Assembly: GCF_016859285.1 (NCBI RefSeq)
Contig: NC_053418.1
Coordinates: 1,642,001 to 1,706,000 of the forward strand
DNA from: Xiphias gladius
Taxonomy: Eukaryota; Chordata; Actinopteri; Istiophoriformes; Xiphiidae
Direction: 5' to 3'
Length of the DNA stretch: 64,000 bases
Part shown: positions 51,596-62,090 of the stretch, piece after piece
How positions within the stretch are numbered: the first letter of the stretch is position 1
Layout: each line of letters starts with the position of its first letter
Program-made: the position numbers and the translations under genes
The notes under the pieces: model-generated
Told to the model about the DNA's origin: nothing
The model's database searches: none
Seen by the model: the letters and a program-made list of their open reading frames with translations, nothing else

Positions 51596-51642
51596 CTCAG
51601 CTCATACTGCAGGCAGCGTCACTGCAGGAAGAACCTGTCGAG
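51596..51642 (+). promoter_or_regulatory. Possible non-coding leader exon of natterin-like copy C
   Basis: By analogy with copy B, a short exon would end at 51642 (CCTGTCGAG then GTAAAA) and splice to the acceptor GTGTCCAG directly before the ATG at 52626. A weak TATA-like TTTTAAAAC lies just upstream (about 51588). The start is uncertain. Confidence 0.35.
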
Positions 51643-52527
51643 GTAAAAACTGCTTTTATACATCTGAATGAAGTGCTGGTGTGGGCTCAGTTTCCTGATT
51701 AACAACCTTCTGCATCCTATCACTGTCTAAATTCTTGTCTTATCTAAAATTGATTGATGATCAACAACAAACGGATCTAAAATACTTGAAGAATCTGAAA
51801 TCATTTAGGAAATGCTGCTTGTTTTTTCCTGTTTTTAGAATAATAATAGCGCATCCACCAAGTGGCATCTGATGAATAATACTTCTTAATGACATAGATC
51901 TGGGTCTGCACTAACCGGGCGTTGTGGTATACTGTATTGGTGATTTTCTTGTTTCCCGTTCACTTACACGAAGCAGCACAGCTTTCTCTACACTATATGC
52001 AAGTGAGTGAAGTGATCCTAATTTTGACAATATTTCTGAGGTCAAATTTGATGGGAAGTTGAAGTTTACTACTCAACTGTAAATACAGATTCTTTAATAC
52101 AGATTCCTGCTCTGAAAAACAAGACTCAAAGGTCTTTAACATCAATGATCACAAAACTTTTAAACTTAATTTTAAAGGACCATTACACAATCACAAGCAT
52201 ACAGACAATCAGGAGGAACTGCAACATCTACAAGACGTAGCTTTGTGCTGTATGTACATGGCACGGTCCCCTCTCACTAACACGGGGTCTTTACATTAAC
52301 AGCAAATATCAAATTTTTCCCAAAGGAGCAGGTATTTTAAATACTGCACTTATTAAAAAATTGCCATGTAAGAGGTTATTTATTTCTCAGGCAAAGGTAA
52401 TACTGCCCTCAACCTCTTAAATCCCAGTGGTGCAGCCATAAAAAAACATTGACACTTGGGTGTGAATGTTTCACTCAGTGTAAACAGCTTAGAGTTGTAA
52501 ATAATATCACACAGTGTCACAAAGCTA

Positions 52528-52529
<2 letters not shown>

Positions 52530-52564
<35 letters not shown>
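52530..52564 (+). repeat. (TA)n microsatellite
   Basis: About 35 bp of AT dinucleotide lie about 60 bp before the signal-peptide exon of natterin-like copy C. Confidence 0.9.
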
Positions 52565-52568
<4 letters not shown>

Positions 52569-52625
52569 GTAACGTCAAGTCCCACTGATGCCGACATGCT
52601 GGGTGTGTTTTCCCTGTGTGTCCAG

Positions 52626-54114
52626 ATGAGGTGTTGTGTCGCTGTTGTCCTGGCAGCGCTGCAGCTCTGCAGCCCAGCGCTGCAGTCTGACCCGCTGCTC
52701 TACGTCTCCCGGCTGCACGACGGACAAGAAAAACCCAGCAGTGAGTCGATTCATAATTGGTTGCCTGCTCCAGGGGTTAACCCTAACCCTAACCCTAACC
52801 CTAACCCTAACCCTCTGACCTGCCCACAAGTAGATAGAACTACTTTGTATGTACCTGGATACAAGCTAAGTGCATCACCAATGCTCGTGTCGCAGCCACG
52901 TGTGTTGGTCTGGTATATCTGCCTGTTGAACAACCCAAATGTTCCATGTCAATATACTTTTTCTAAAAAAAAGAATCTCTATATCAAAACACAGTGCCAA
53001 CTTCTTTCTGTCTTGTCATATAGAGCCATGGCTTAACCCCACATTGGAAGATGTTGTCCCTTCCCGGGAAGTTATTAACCCTCCCAAAATCAGAGAGATC
53101 CCAGAAACTGAGACGACCTCACACTCCTTCCCCATGTTTGGTGAACACGTCAATCTTAAGTGGGTCATATGGAACGGCTCCCTCCCAAATGGAGCTGTGG
53201 CCATCTTCAACGGCTACAGCGAACGCACCGACTACGTGTGCAAAGTCAACTGCGAGGCTGGCTTCTACACTCCCAGCAAAGGAAGCCTCTGCCAGTACCC
53301 CTACGCTGACAAAGAGTATGCGTCCTCCAAGTTTGAAGTGCTGGTCAACGTGGACCACTTCGAGTTCCTGCAGTGGGTTGAAGATTCGTATGGGTCCGTC
53401 CCCCAGTACGCTATCAAAACCTGCCCCAACTCGGACATCTATGTGGGGAAAAACAAGTATGGTCTTGGCAAAGTGGTGACCCAACATGAGGCCTTCTTCC
53501 TCCCCTGGGAGGGCGATGAGTACTGGTACAAGACATACCAGGTCCTGGCAATCAACAGAGACAGCTACAGCCAGCACATCTCTCATGTGGAGTACGGTAT
53601 CGATCAGATGGAGCTGTTCCACTATCCTCCGGAGGCCCTGAGACTCACCAAGGTCACCAACCTGGAGTGCAAAAATGTGGAGAAGACGGTGCGGCTGGAG
53701 AAGACCAACACAGTGGAGAAGACCTGGGACATCGGCAGGGAGACCCGCAACGGCTCCATCTCCACCATGAAGGCCAAAGTTCCCATCCTTGGCCCGGGGA
53801 CAGTGGACTTCACCAAGGAGCAGATGGTGACCTTCTCAGAGGGGACCACCACGGTGGAGTCCATCAGTCACTCTGTCTCTGTGGAGCTGCTGGTCCCACC
53901 GAACCACTCCTGCACCGTGAGGATGGACGGCAGGAAGATGACGGCCGACATCCCCTTCACCGCCAGGCTTAGCAGGACCAACCAAAACGGAGACACGCAC
54001 TGGACGCACATCACAGGCACCTACGACAGCATGAGCGTCGGCGAGATCAACGCTGTGGTGGAGAGATGTCAGCCGGTGCCTGACGCCGTTCCCTGCTCCC
54101 CAGCTCAAGACTGA
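52626..54114 (+). CDS. Natterin-like protein, copy C (complete)
   Basis: Coding exon 1 (52626-52740) begins with ATG directly after acceptor GTGTCCAG and encodes a hydrophobic signal peptide with Cys, Val and Ala-Leu runs. It is 21 bp longer than in copy B and ends in the same phase 1, before GTGAGT. Exon 2 (53024-54114) follows acceptor GTCATATAG and ends with TGA, giving a precursor of 401 residues. The DM9-type pair (GY-ER-DYVC, YPY, VPQYAIKTC, YVGKNKYGLG, FFLPWEGDEYWY) is closer to copy B than to copy A. The aerolysin-like half has a less hydrophobic hairpin-like stretch. Three possible Asn-X-Ser/Thr sites are visible, including NGS and NHS. The open frame has no defect. The 283-bp intron carries six perfect telomeric hexamers. 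AATAAA follows at 54191-54196. The same reservations about function apply as for copy B. Confidence 0.9.
52778..52813 (+). repeat. Interstitial telomeric repeat (TAACCC)6
   Basis: Six perfect tandem TAACCC hexamers lie in the intron of natterin-like copy C, 38 bp after its donor site. Confidence 0.95.
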
Positions 54115-54190
54115 TGATCAGTCTGTTGAATACTGAATTTACATCTCTAAAGCCAAATGAACGAAATCTGAGGAAAAACTCTGGTTTCCA

Positions 54191-54196
54191 AATAAA
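54191..54196 (+). terminator. Polyadenylation signal of natterin-like copy C
   Basis: AATAAA lies 77 bp after the stop and is followed by T-rich sequence (TTTCTTTTCTTTG). Confidence 0.6.
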
Positions 54197-54199
54197 ATA

Positions 54200-55900
54200 C
54201 AATTAAAAATTTCAAGGAGTTTCTTTTCTTTGTTTTTTTGTCTTCCTTAAACTGAGATATTTTAGGGCAGTTACTGTCACCAATATGACCTTGGAAGTAA
54301 TTTTCAAATTAGTTATTTTCACTTACTACTTTTCCAGGTACAAAATATAACCTGTATTCAATCTTGAAGTACATTTGCTTTAACCACTTTAAAGATATGG
54401 CATCGATATTTCGTAATTATATTGACTGTTAAAGAAGAGTATACTTTAATTCTACAGCTCCTTTCAGAACCAGAGTGTAAAAAAAAATATCAATGAAATA
54501 GGGTGAATTGTCAAACATAGAGAATTTAAACAAAACAAAATAGAAAAAACATAAAACCACTGATTAAATCCATGTTTTTTTATTTGATTATATTCTATAA
54601 TATTTATGTTATAAAGGCTTCAGGTTCAGGTACTTAGTGGTAATTTAATTAATTGCAAACGATGATATAATAAGACTGTAAGACATCATCTGAACTACCA
54701 CCAAATCTTGAGCTCCCATCTTGTAGAAAAGCCTTGAATTAAATTATATTTGAAGGACTGTGATTTCATTGTACTCACATGATGCATTTCACTAAATTAA
54801 TGTGTACATAATCAGGTTACTTTCTAACACGCGTGCAATGCACACAGAGTGGCATAAAACGGGGGTCAACAGGTTCCCAAGGCTTATTTTTGGCCTGTGG
54901 CCCCCAAAAGTGGGTTATTTACTTCTGCTTGGTTTATGCAGACTAAACTGTTTGTTTATAAGAAAAAAATGAAATAAATACATTTTAATAATATATGATT
55001 TTTTTTTTACTTTCCTCTGCTTCAAAATTCAAAGCTCACAAAGTGATCCAAAGACCGGCAGCTGATCTCATGGCACCACAGGTGTGGGGACGCGCGGGAC
55101 TCCTGAACTTTCAGTAGCCGATAACCAGCTTGACTTTGCAGCCGCTTTTCTTCGTTCAGCCTGACCTAATCCACTCAGAAAAACAAAAACCAAAAAACCC
55201 CACAGTGTTCAAGCGTTTTCCCTTCTGAATGCACCCCCTGAAAAAAAGGCATCAAACAAATGTCGGCCTTGAAGTGTACTGCTCAGCCACCGGGCCAGGT
55301 GGCGCTGTAGCCCGCCAGGGCAGCAAAAAGCCTGGTGGCTCACGTTGTCTTCCTAACACTCGTTGACTGGTGCGATGGCGACGCGTGAGAGCAGGACCGG
55401 CTAATGTTACCTCATATGAGAGTTCAGATTATTAAAAAAACAAAACAAAAACAAAGCATACATTTTCAATTTAACCGGCGTTAGGGGTCGTCGCACTGGT
55501 GCCAGTGTTCTCAGCGGGTTTTTTTCCTAAACTACAAATGTCTATCGGTGTTGTTCCGTCTTAAGTTAGCCAACCAGGTACAGTAAGCTAACCCGAGCGA
55601 GCTACCAGTGCCAGCGAAAGTTACCTTCAAACAATTAAGGCGTTAATACCAAGTTAAAATTTTGCATTTCTCCGAGGAGTGAGGGGTTCGTGCGAAAGCG
55701 AAGTTTCTCATACAGCGTAGCTAATAAGCCAAATGCAGATAGAGATGAGGATGGCTAAGGAGTCAGTTCAGATACGGTGAATCCCGCCGAGAAATCGGCC
55801 GAGTGACGGAATCGACATACGTTGTGTTGTCGTAAATAATTTGTGAAAAACGTCTGAAGTTTGACTTACTAACAACAGCAGACAGTCTGTTTTATAGGCC
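54200..55900. other. Intergenic region between natterin-like copy C and ptrh1
   Basis: No coding exon was recognised. The first 800 bp are AT-rich. From about 55280 to 55900 the CG content rises, which fits a TATA-less promoter for ptrh1, but no specific motif was picked out. Confidence 0.45.
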
Positions 55901-55902
55901 GA

Positions 55903-58085
55903 ATGAAAAAAGCCACAATTTTAAGTAAATTCTTCCGTTATTTGTCACAGTTTTCCCACAAGCTGTTGAACTTTGTCATAATGCGACGACTTCTCACACG
56001 AGTCCTGAATCGAGTTTTGCTGAGTGAGACGTTTACGCCGGCGATGGGCGTCGATGCAGAAATACATACACACGGCCGCCGAAAGCTGGTAAGTGTAAGG
56101 CCCTCACGCCGTCCACATTTTTCTAAACATTAGGTGAACCCCAATAATCGCCAGTCTGGATTGTCACATCCCACCCAACATAATTCAAAAAATCTGACAA
56201 CTGAGTGTTGTTTTGCTTATCGGTCAAAGTATCCATCTCATGATTTAAGGTTGAAGACGTTTTCAGAGTCAGTCTTAGTCCCTTTTTCAATTCGGCACAA
56301 TTGTCGAGCAAATACGTGCCGATTTGTGTTAGACACTAAAATGAAAGAGCTACAGAAAAACGTGTCATGTAAAACTAGCCATATGGTTGCGACTAAACAA
56401 GGCAACATTAAACTGATAGATTTTGGAAGGGAGTCTGGCTTGTTCTGTCTGTGGACTTTAATGTGACTGAGTGGTTTAGTGGCATTTAGTCAATGATCAT
56501 CAGTCCCAGTTTGTTCCAGGAGTTTAGCCACAAAAATGGCCAAAAAAATTCCTCAAAACACAGGCATTGTAAGTTTACTGTAAGATTTGTATTTTATTTT
56601 CATCGTGGCACCTTAAGGACAGCCGTGTGGCTTTTCTGTTTGCTCCAAATATACGTGCTGTACTTCGTCAGTTGGCCTCCAAGTGTGTTGACTTGTCCTT
56701 TGCCTTTCCTTGCGTCCTGTTCGAGTAAAAATAAATAAAAGCTCAGTGTGTGGAGGCAGAACACAATGTTTGCAGTGTGTCAGCAACCATAGAGCCTGAG
56801 GGCCAATACAATGTAGTCCATAGTGTTTCTGTTAACAGAGCCGCTGCTGCTGCCAGTGGATCAGTACCATCAGTGCAAGGCGGCTGGATGAGCGTCCTGT
56901 GTGTTTATGTCAGCCTCCTCAGCTGACATGAAGCGCCCCCGGAATTTCTCTGTGAAGAAGAATAAGCTTTTTTAGCAGCAGAAAATCCACTTGTCATCAC
57001 TCTTTTGTATGTTTTTAATTCTTTCTGGTGGATGTGACTCATTTTTAAAACTTGACGTTAACTACACTTTCCGACGCACATACCTCACGCCGTATAACCC
57101 AATATAACATAAGGTTTCTAAAAATCACTGCCATCCACACTCATTTTACCAAGCAAAAAATTAATTATATTACATTTACAAATATTTTACGATAAACCCA
57201 ATGGTTCCTACTGAAGACCTAAATCTTTAAAAACACCTCACTAATAAGTAGTTCAATTTTTTTTTAAAGGCTCTGTAATTTCCTAAAACTGCTGCTCACT
57301 GTAGTTTTTTTAGCAAACGTGACATAAACGGGAGGATTATTTTCAGCCGCGCTGAAATAGACCCTAACAAATGGCGCTCTGTGGCTCAGAGGAATAAGAT
57401 ACATCAGGCTTTGGAAGATATTGTTTTCAGTGCTATTATTATTTCTTCCATGCCAGAACCAATTTAAAAAATTAATAGTCAGTAGTTTTACTGAACAAAG
57501 GTTTCAGGCTCTTCAGATGTTTAGATTCTGATCCATCCCACAACACCATCGGGGAGGCGTCTGATCTGACCCAGGTTCATCCTGCAGCAGGACAACGAGC
57601 CCAAAGACACAGCCAGAGACATAGAGAACTGTCTTCAGAGACAAGGAGAACAAGGAGTCCTGCAGCAGATGGTCTGGCCCCTACAGAGACCTGATCTCAA
57701 CATCATGGGAGTCAGTCTGGGGTCACACGAAGAGACGGAAGACAGTGAGACAGACTGAATCCACAGAAGAACCGATGCAGGTTCTCCAAGATGCCGGAAC
57801 GACCCACCTGCCGAGAACCTGGAAAACCTTGTGCAAGTGTACCGAGGAGAACTGGAGCTGGTTTAAAGGCAAAGCGGGGTCACAGCAAATACTGATGCGA
57901 TTTAGATTTGTTCTCTTTACCGGACGTTGTGTGAAGTTAATTGAAAAATAAATTTTATTCATGGCATTCGTTTTTAAAGCATTCTCGCTTCACTTTTAGT
58001 GCCTAAAACCTCTGCACAGTAGCTGTAGTTGAAAGGAAAATTGTCGGCTGCAACAAAACCGTAACAGAACTGATAACCTTTAATG

Positions 58086-58126
<41 letters not shown>

Positions 58127-59135
58127 TCAGGTGGTGGGGCTGGGTAACCCGGGGATGGAGGGTACCAGACACAGCATCGGCATGGCGGTGCTCGGTGCGC
58201 TTGCGGCCCGGCTCGGTGTGGCTGACCGTTGGCGCGGCGACAAGCACGTGTCCGGTGAGGTCATCGTGTCAGAGGTCCAACGCACACATGTGGTGCTGCT
58301 CCGTCCCAGGCTGCTGATGAACGTCAACGGAGTGACAGTGGCCAAAGCAGGTGAGGTCACTGTGTGAGTGAGCGAGTGAGAGAGAGACACTGGTTGTAAC
58401 TTCATTATGCAACATCTCTGTATGTTTGTGTGTTATTTTATTTGGTTTTACTGGTGCATCTCAGGAACAAACTCTTTGGTTTGCTTTCATTTTTCTCTTT
58501 ATGTCCTTTTTAACTCTGCGCTCTGACAATAGTTGGTTTTGTTTTGTTTGCTCTGGAAACATTTTTGACGCCTTTTGTCTCTTTCAGTCTCTTTCTCAAG
58601 ACCTTTTGTTTCCATCTAATAAATTGCCTCAGTGGGACAAATAATTAATTGAACAGAAATTCAATTAACAACGGCAGAGTCACACTGGCGTCATACAGCA
58701 TCTGTGTATGTGTGTGTTGACACTAAAGCTGGGAACTGCAAATGAATTAGGCCTTTTCTGAAATGTGGAGGAAGTTTTTCTCCTTATTATGTTAATTTTA
58801 TTGATGGAAATTTTGGCTCCAGTTTCTTATTTATGAACAAATTCGAACAAGTTCCTGGACAGTTAATATCTGGATATTTATCATAGTTGGGTGGGAAACC
58901 GATGCCACGTTGAATATTTTATGATGTAAAGTCTCCTCTCCTCCAGCTGGTAAATACGGAATCCGGCCTGAGGACATCCTGCTGGTCCACGATGAACTGG
59001 ACAAACCTCTGGGGAAGATCGCCATCAAACATGGAGGAAGTGCCAGGTCGGCCTCGTTCATCATGTTCTTGTGACGCCGGGTTGGCTGGGACCTAATACT
59101 TCTCCATACTGCAGTTTAAAAGTTTATACATACAA

Positions 59136-59180
<45 letters not shown>

Positions 59181-60507
59181 GTGACCTGACTGCTGGTGGA
59201 TCTAGTTCTCCAAATAATAACTCAAATAAAACTTTGCCTTATTATGTCAAGTGATTGACAAGATTCATTGGTGCAAAAATAAACATTAGGATTACAAATG
59301 TAGGAGAACTGGAAATTTCTTTCATGCGTAATGGAGTTTTTTTTTTTTTTTTGCAGAAAAACAGAGTTTGAAGAAGAAAGATCAGAAAGGGAAGAATAAG
59401 TTCCAGCTGTGTTCTAAAATCAGATTGAGGATGCAAAATTAACTTTGAATTCTTGTTCACAGGGGTCATAACGGAGTCCGCTCCTGCGTAGACTGTCTTC
59501 AGACTGATGCAAGTATCCAGTTACTTAGATAAGAAATTAAGGAACTGCTCGCAAACATTGAGCATTTTTTGAGGGGATGGGGGGATTCAGCACTGCATAA
59601 TATAGTCTGATTTTATTTTACCTTCATTCTTGCTTTTTATTTTATTTCATTGATTTTATTGCCTTTTTGTGTTTGTGTTTTTATGTTTGATTAAAATGAA
59701 TAAGCTGTGATCTGCTGGTTAAACTGATAGTGACAGCTCAGACATATTTGACCCCAGGGTACGAAAGTTACTTTAAACACTCATTATCATCGTGGTTACT
59801 GATAGAACTCTATTTATCCAGAAGGAAATTTTTACCAGAGATGCTCAGTCTGCGTAGCAACACGAATATATACATGTATACGATAGACTGTATACATACA
59901 TAGTAAAATGAAATATATATTCGTAGCAAAATACAACTAGAAAAAATATTTCTACATGTAGAACAAAGGGAAGTGCAGGTTACAAACACGAGTGCAGAGC
60001 ACAGATGAGGCTACATTCTAAAGAAAATGTCTGCGTGTTTGCTGCAGTCATTTTGCTGTTGAAACACCTGAAACAAAAGACAAATAGAAAAAATATCTTT
60101 TTGTCTTTTCAAAGTTAAAAAAAACAACAACAAAAAATCAAGCAAAAGAGTCATAGGCTGAAGGCAGACCACGAGAATTAGTGTGTGAAACAGCAGCATC
60201 ATCCCCTCTCCTCTCGTCTCCCCCACAGGTGATGCCCAGACTTCGTGTTGGGATCGGCCGGCCGACAGGGAAAACATCGGTGGAGCGTCACGTCCTGGGC
60301 CGGTTCTCCGCGGAGGAGAAGAAGGTTCTAGACTCTGTTCTGGTCCAGAGCGTGGACCTCCTCCTCTCCAAGCTCTCCCAGCAAGACTCCCAACAGGACT
60401 TCAAGTCCCCCTCCTCACCACCGGGGGGCAGAAAAGCAGCACGGAAGACAGAGGAGAGGGAGCACTCAGCCTCTCCAGCTGAGGACTGTGCTGCTGCTCA
60501 GAGCTGA
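55903..60507 (+). CDS. ptrh1: Peptidyl-tRNA hydrolase 1 (bacterial Pth type), five exons
   Basis: Coding exons: 55981-56088, 58131-58350, 58947-59046, 59463-59508 and 60229-60507 (TGA), in continuous phase and giving 250 residues. The enzyme cleaves the ester bond of peptidyl-tRNA that has dropped off the ribosome. Family residues are present: Asn in GLGNPG, the catalytic His in GTRHSIG, Asn in LLMNVNG, Asp in [18 protein letters not shown] and [11 protein letters not shown]. Residues 1-36 are Arg-rich and amphipathic ([14 protein letters not shown]), suggesting mitochondrial import. An in-frame ATG at 55903 would add 26 residues of similar character, so the start is open. The Ser/Gln/Lys-rich tail after [10 protein letters not shown] is poorly conserved. 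Intron 1 (2 kb) holds a Tc1 remnant, intron 4 has a GC donor, and exon 2 follows a (TG)n tract. AATAAA at 60783-60788 is the likely polyadenylation signal. Confidence 0.92.
57245..57415 (+). repeat. Dispersed repeat, copy 2 (with 15355-15745)
   Basis: TTTCCTAAAACTGCTGCTCA, CTGTAGTTTTTTTAGCAAAC and GCGCTCTGTGGCTCAGAGGA appear in the same order as in copy 1, with an internal shortening. It lies in ptrh1 intron 1. Confidence 0.6.
57520..58022 (+). mobile_element. Tc1/mariner remnant, sister of 26337-26900
   Basis: The C-terminal part of a transposase can be read with frameshifts: [12 protein letters not shown] (second Asp), [18 protein letters not shown], then [14 protein letters not shown]-like residues split between frames. 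The element ends in an inverted terminal repeat (GCACAGTAGCTG at 58022) like the CAGTACTGTGC end of the other copy. It is 5'-truncated and lies in ptrh1 intron 1. Confidence 0.7.
58091..58125 (+). repeat. (TG)n microsatellite abutting the ptrh1 exon 2 acceptor
   Basis: About 17 TG units end in TCTCAG, the 3' splice site of exon 2 (exon starts at 58131). There is almost no other pyrimidine tract. Confidence 0.9.
59139..59178 (+). repeat. (AT)n microsatellite in ptrh1 intron 3
   Basis: About 40 bp of TA dinucleotide lie between the exons ending at 59046 and starting at 59463. Confidence 0.9.
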
Positions 60508-60782
60508 ATCCCGAACTTTCTGAACTCTGTTATCAAACACACAACTGCCTCAAGGACAAAGCACGTCACCATGCGAAACATAAGAGAGAGAGAGGTCCGT
60601 CATTTCGACTGTGTTTAGTCTCTGGTGTGAGTTCACATGGCTTCAGAGAGACAACCCATCTCTGAAAGCGCATGAAAAGACTCAGAACTATGCAACAGGA
60701 GCAGATGTGTAGTGACTGGTTTGTATGTCAGTTGGTTAAAGAGCAAAATTATTTCCGCGACAAGTGAGCAGCCAGAAACCTC

Positions 60783-60788
60783 AATAAA
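60783..60788 (+). terminator. Polyadenylation signal of ptrh1
   Basis: AATAAA lies 276 bp after the stop and is followed by a T/G-rich stretch (TTGATTGTGTTTC). Confidence 0.6.
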
Positions 60789-61867
60789 TTGATTGTGTTT
60801 CTATTCATATTTGTCTGATTGTTGGTTCATGATTCCTCAAAAACCTGTGAACAGATTTCAGTCAAATTTGGTGAACGTATGAAGGATATCTTAACATTAC
60901 AGGATGTGACATGTTTGAAACATTTTGCTATTTTCTCACAAAGTGCTTAATGTGAATGTGCGACTGGGAGAAAAGTTATCAGGTGTATTCATCCTATGAG
61001 TGTCTGTCACCACGTGTATTTTGAAGCAGACCCTGAAGAAAGATTTCGGGACATTTACTTGTAGTGAAATAAGACAGTTAGAGGATTGATCAGGCTTAGT
61101 GGTGGTACAAAGTAGAGCATTATTTTTTAGAGGTTAAACAATGTGATTTTTACATGTAAACGTAGCATAAACAAACATTTTTAATAAGGATCCCATAAAC
61201 TTCGATAGTAACAAATTGTGATCAACATATGTCTTGGGTGGGACATTTAAAAAATCAAAAAACAAAAAAAAAAACAGATTTTGTAAAAATCCAGTTGTCA
61301 GGGCTCTCTGTTGGACAAACCATGCAATGGAGACACCGTTTCTAAATGATCCCCAACAAGTCTTGGGCGTTCTTGTGCTGTAATACCAACACATCTGTGA
61401 TCGAGCTAATATTGACTCATGTATTGCAGCAGTGGGTCCATCGCACTCCGGTGTGCAGAATGTTTTCCCAGTTGTAAAATGAGATGAACTGGAGAAAGAC
61501 AAATACGTCTTTCCCTTAATGAAGCAATTTATATGATAAATAACAAACATAAATGTATTTCTTCATTTACTAAAGCGACTGTTATTGTGATTATCATCGT
61601 GTTCGCTTACTCGTAAGCTGGAAAGCAGTTGTTCCGCTGCCTTCGCTGGCTGGAGGTTTGACGCCTCCTTGCCCTCGGACCGAACTAAGAGACGTGTTTG
61701 TCTGGAGGACTGTGACGGTTTAATGTGACGTTGTGGCCGAGGGCAGAATTGTGAGCTCAACTGAACGTCCCCACAGCCGCTGATGCACCAGTACATGTAT
61801 GGACAATCAAAACTCCCAACTACGGCACTGGCTTATGCTGTAACAAGTATAGATAGTGCTTCCATAC

Positions 61868-62090
61868 TTGCGAGGGCCCTCGTTGATATGATGACGTCAG
61901 TGGCATTCCCTAGCCCCCCCGACTCTAACCTTAATTATCACAGCTAAACGCCTAAACCAGACCCTTACCCCAACCCTGCGCTAAACCTGATTCTAACCTG
62001 AACCCTAGAACCAAGTCTGAATCCTCAAACGGCTCAGTCCCTATGTGAGAACTTGCCAAAATGTCCTCACTTCCCAAAAATGTTCTCTCA
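61868..62090 (+). repeat. Dispersed fish repeat with degenerate CCTAAC tract
   Basis: Phrases CATTCCCTAGCCCCC, TAATTATCACAGCTAAACGC, AAGTCTGAATCCTCAAACGG and AAATGTCCTCACTTCCCAAA are in the order of a repeat common in fish genomes. The CCTAAC-like units are irregular. Confidence 0.55.

Noticed and set aside
52449-53036. Open frame of 195 codons over the start of natterin-like copy C
   Set aside because: It includes upstream (TA)n DNA, the signal-peptide exon and then the intron with telomeric repeats. Splice sites show the true exons are 52626-52740 and 53024-54114.
61920-62010. CCTAAC-rich stretch as a second telomeric repeat
   Set aside because: The units are irregular and embedded in a longer dispersed fish repeat, unlike the six perfect hexamers at 52778-52813.
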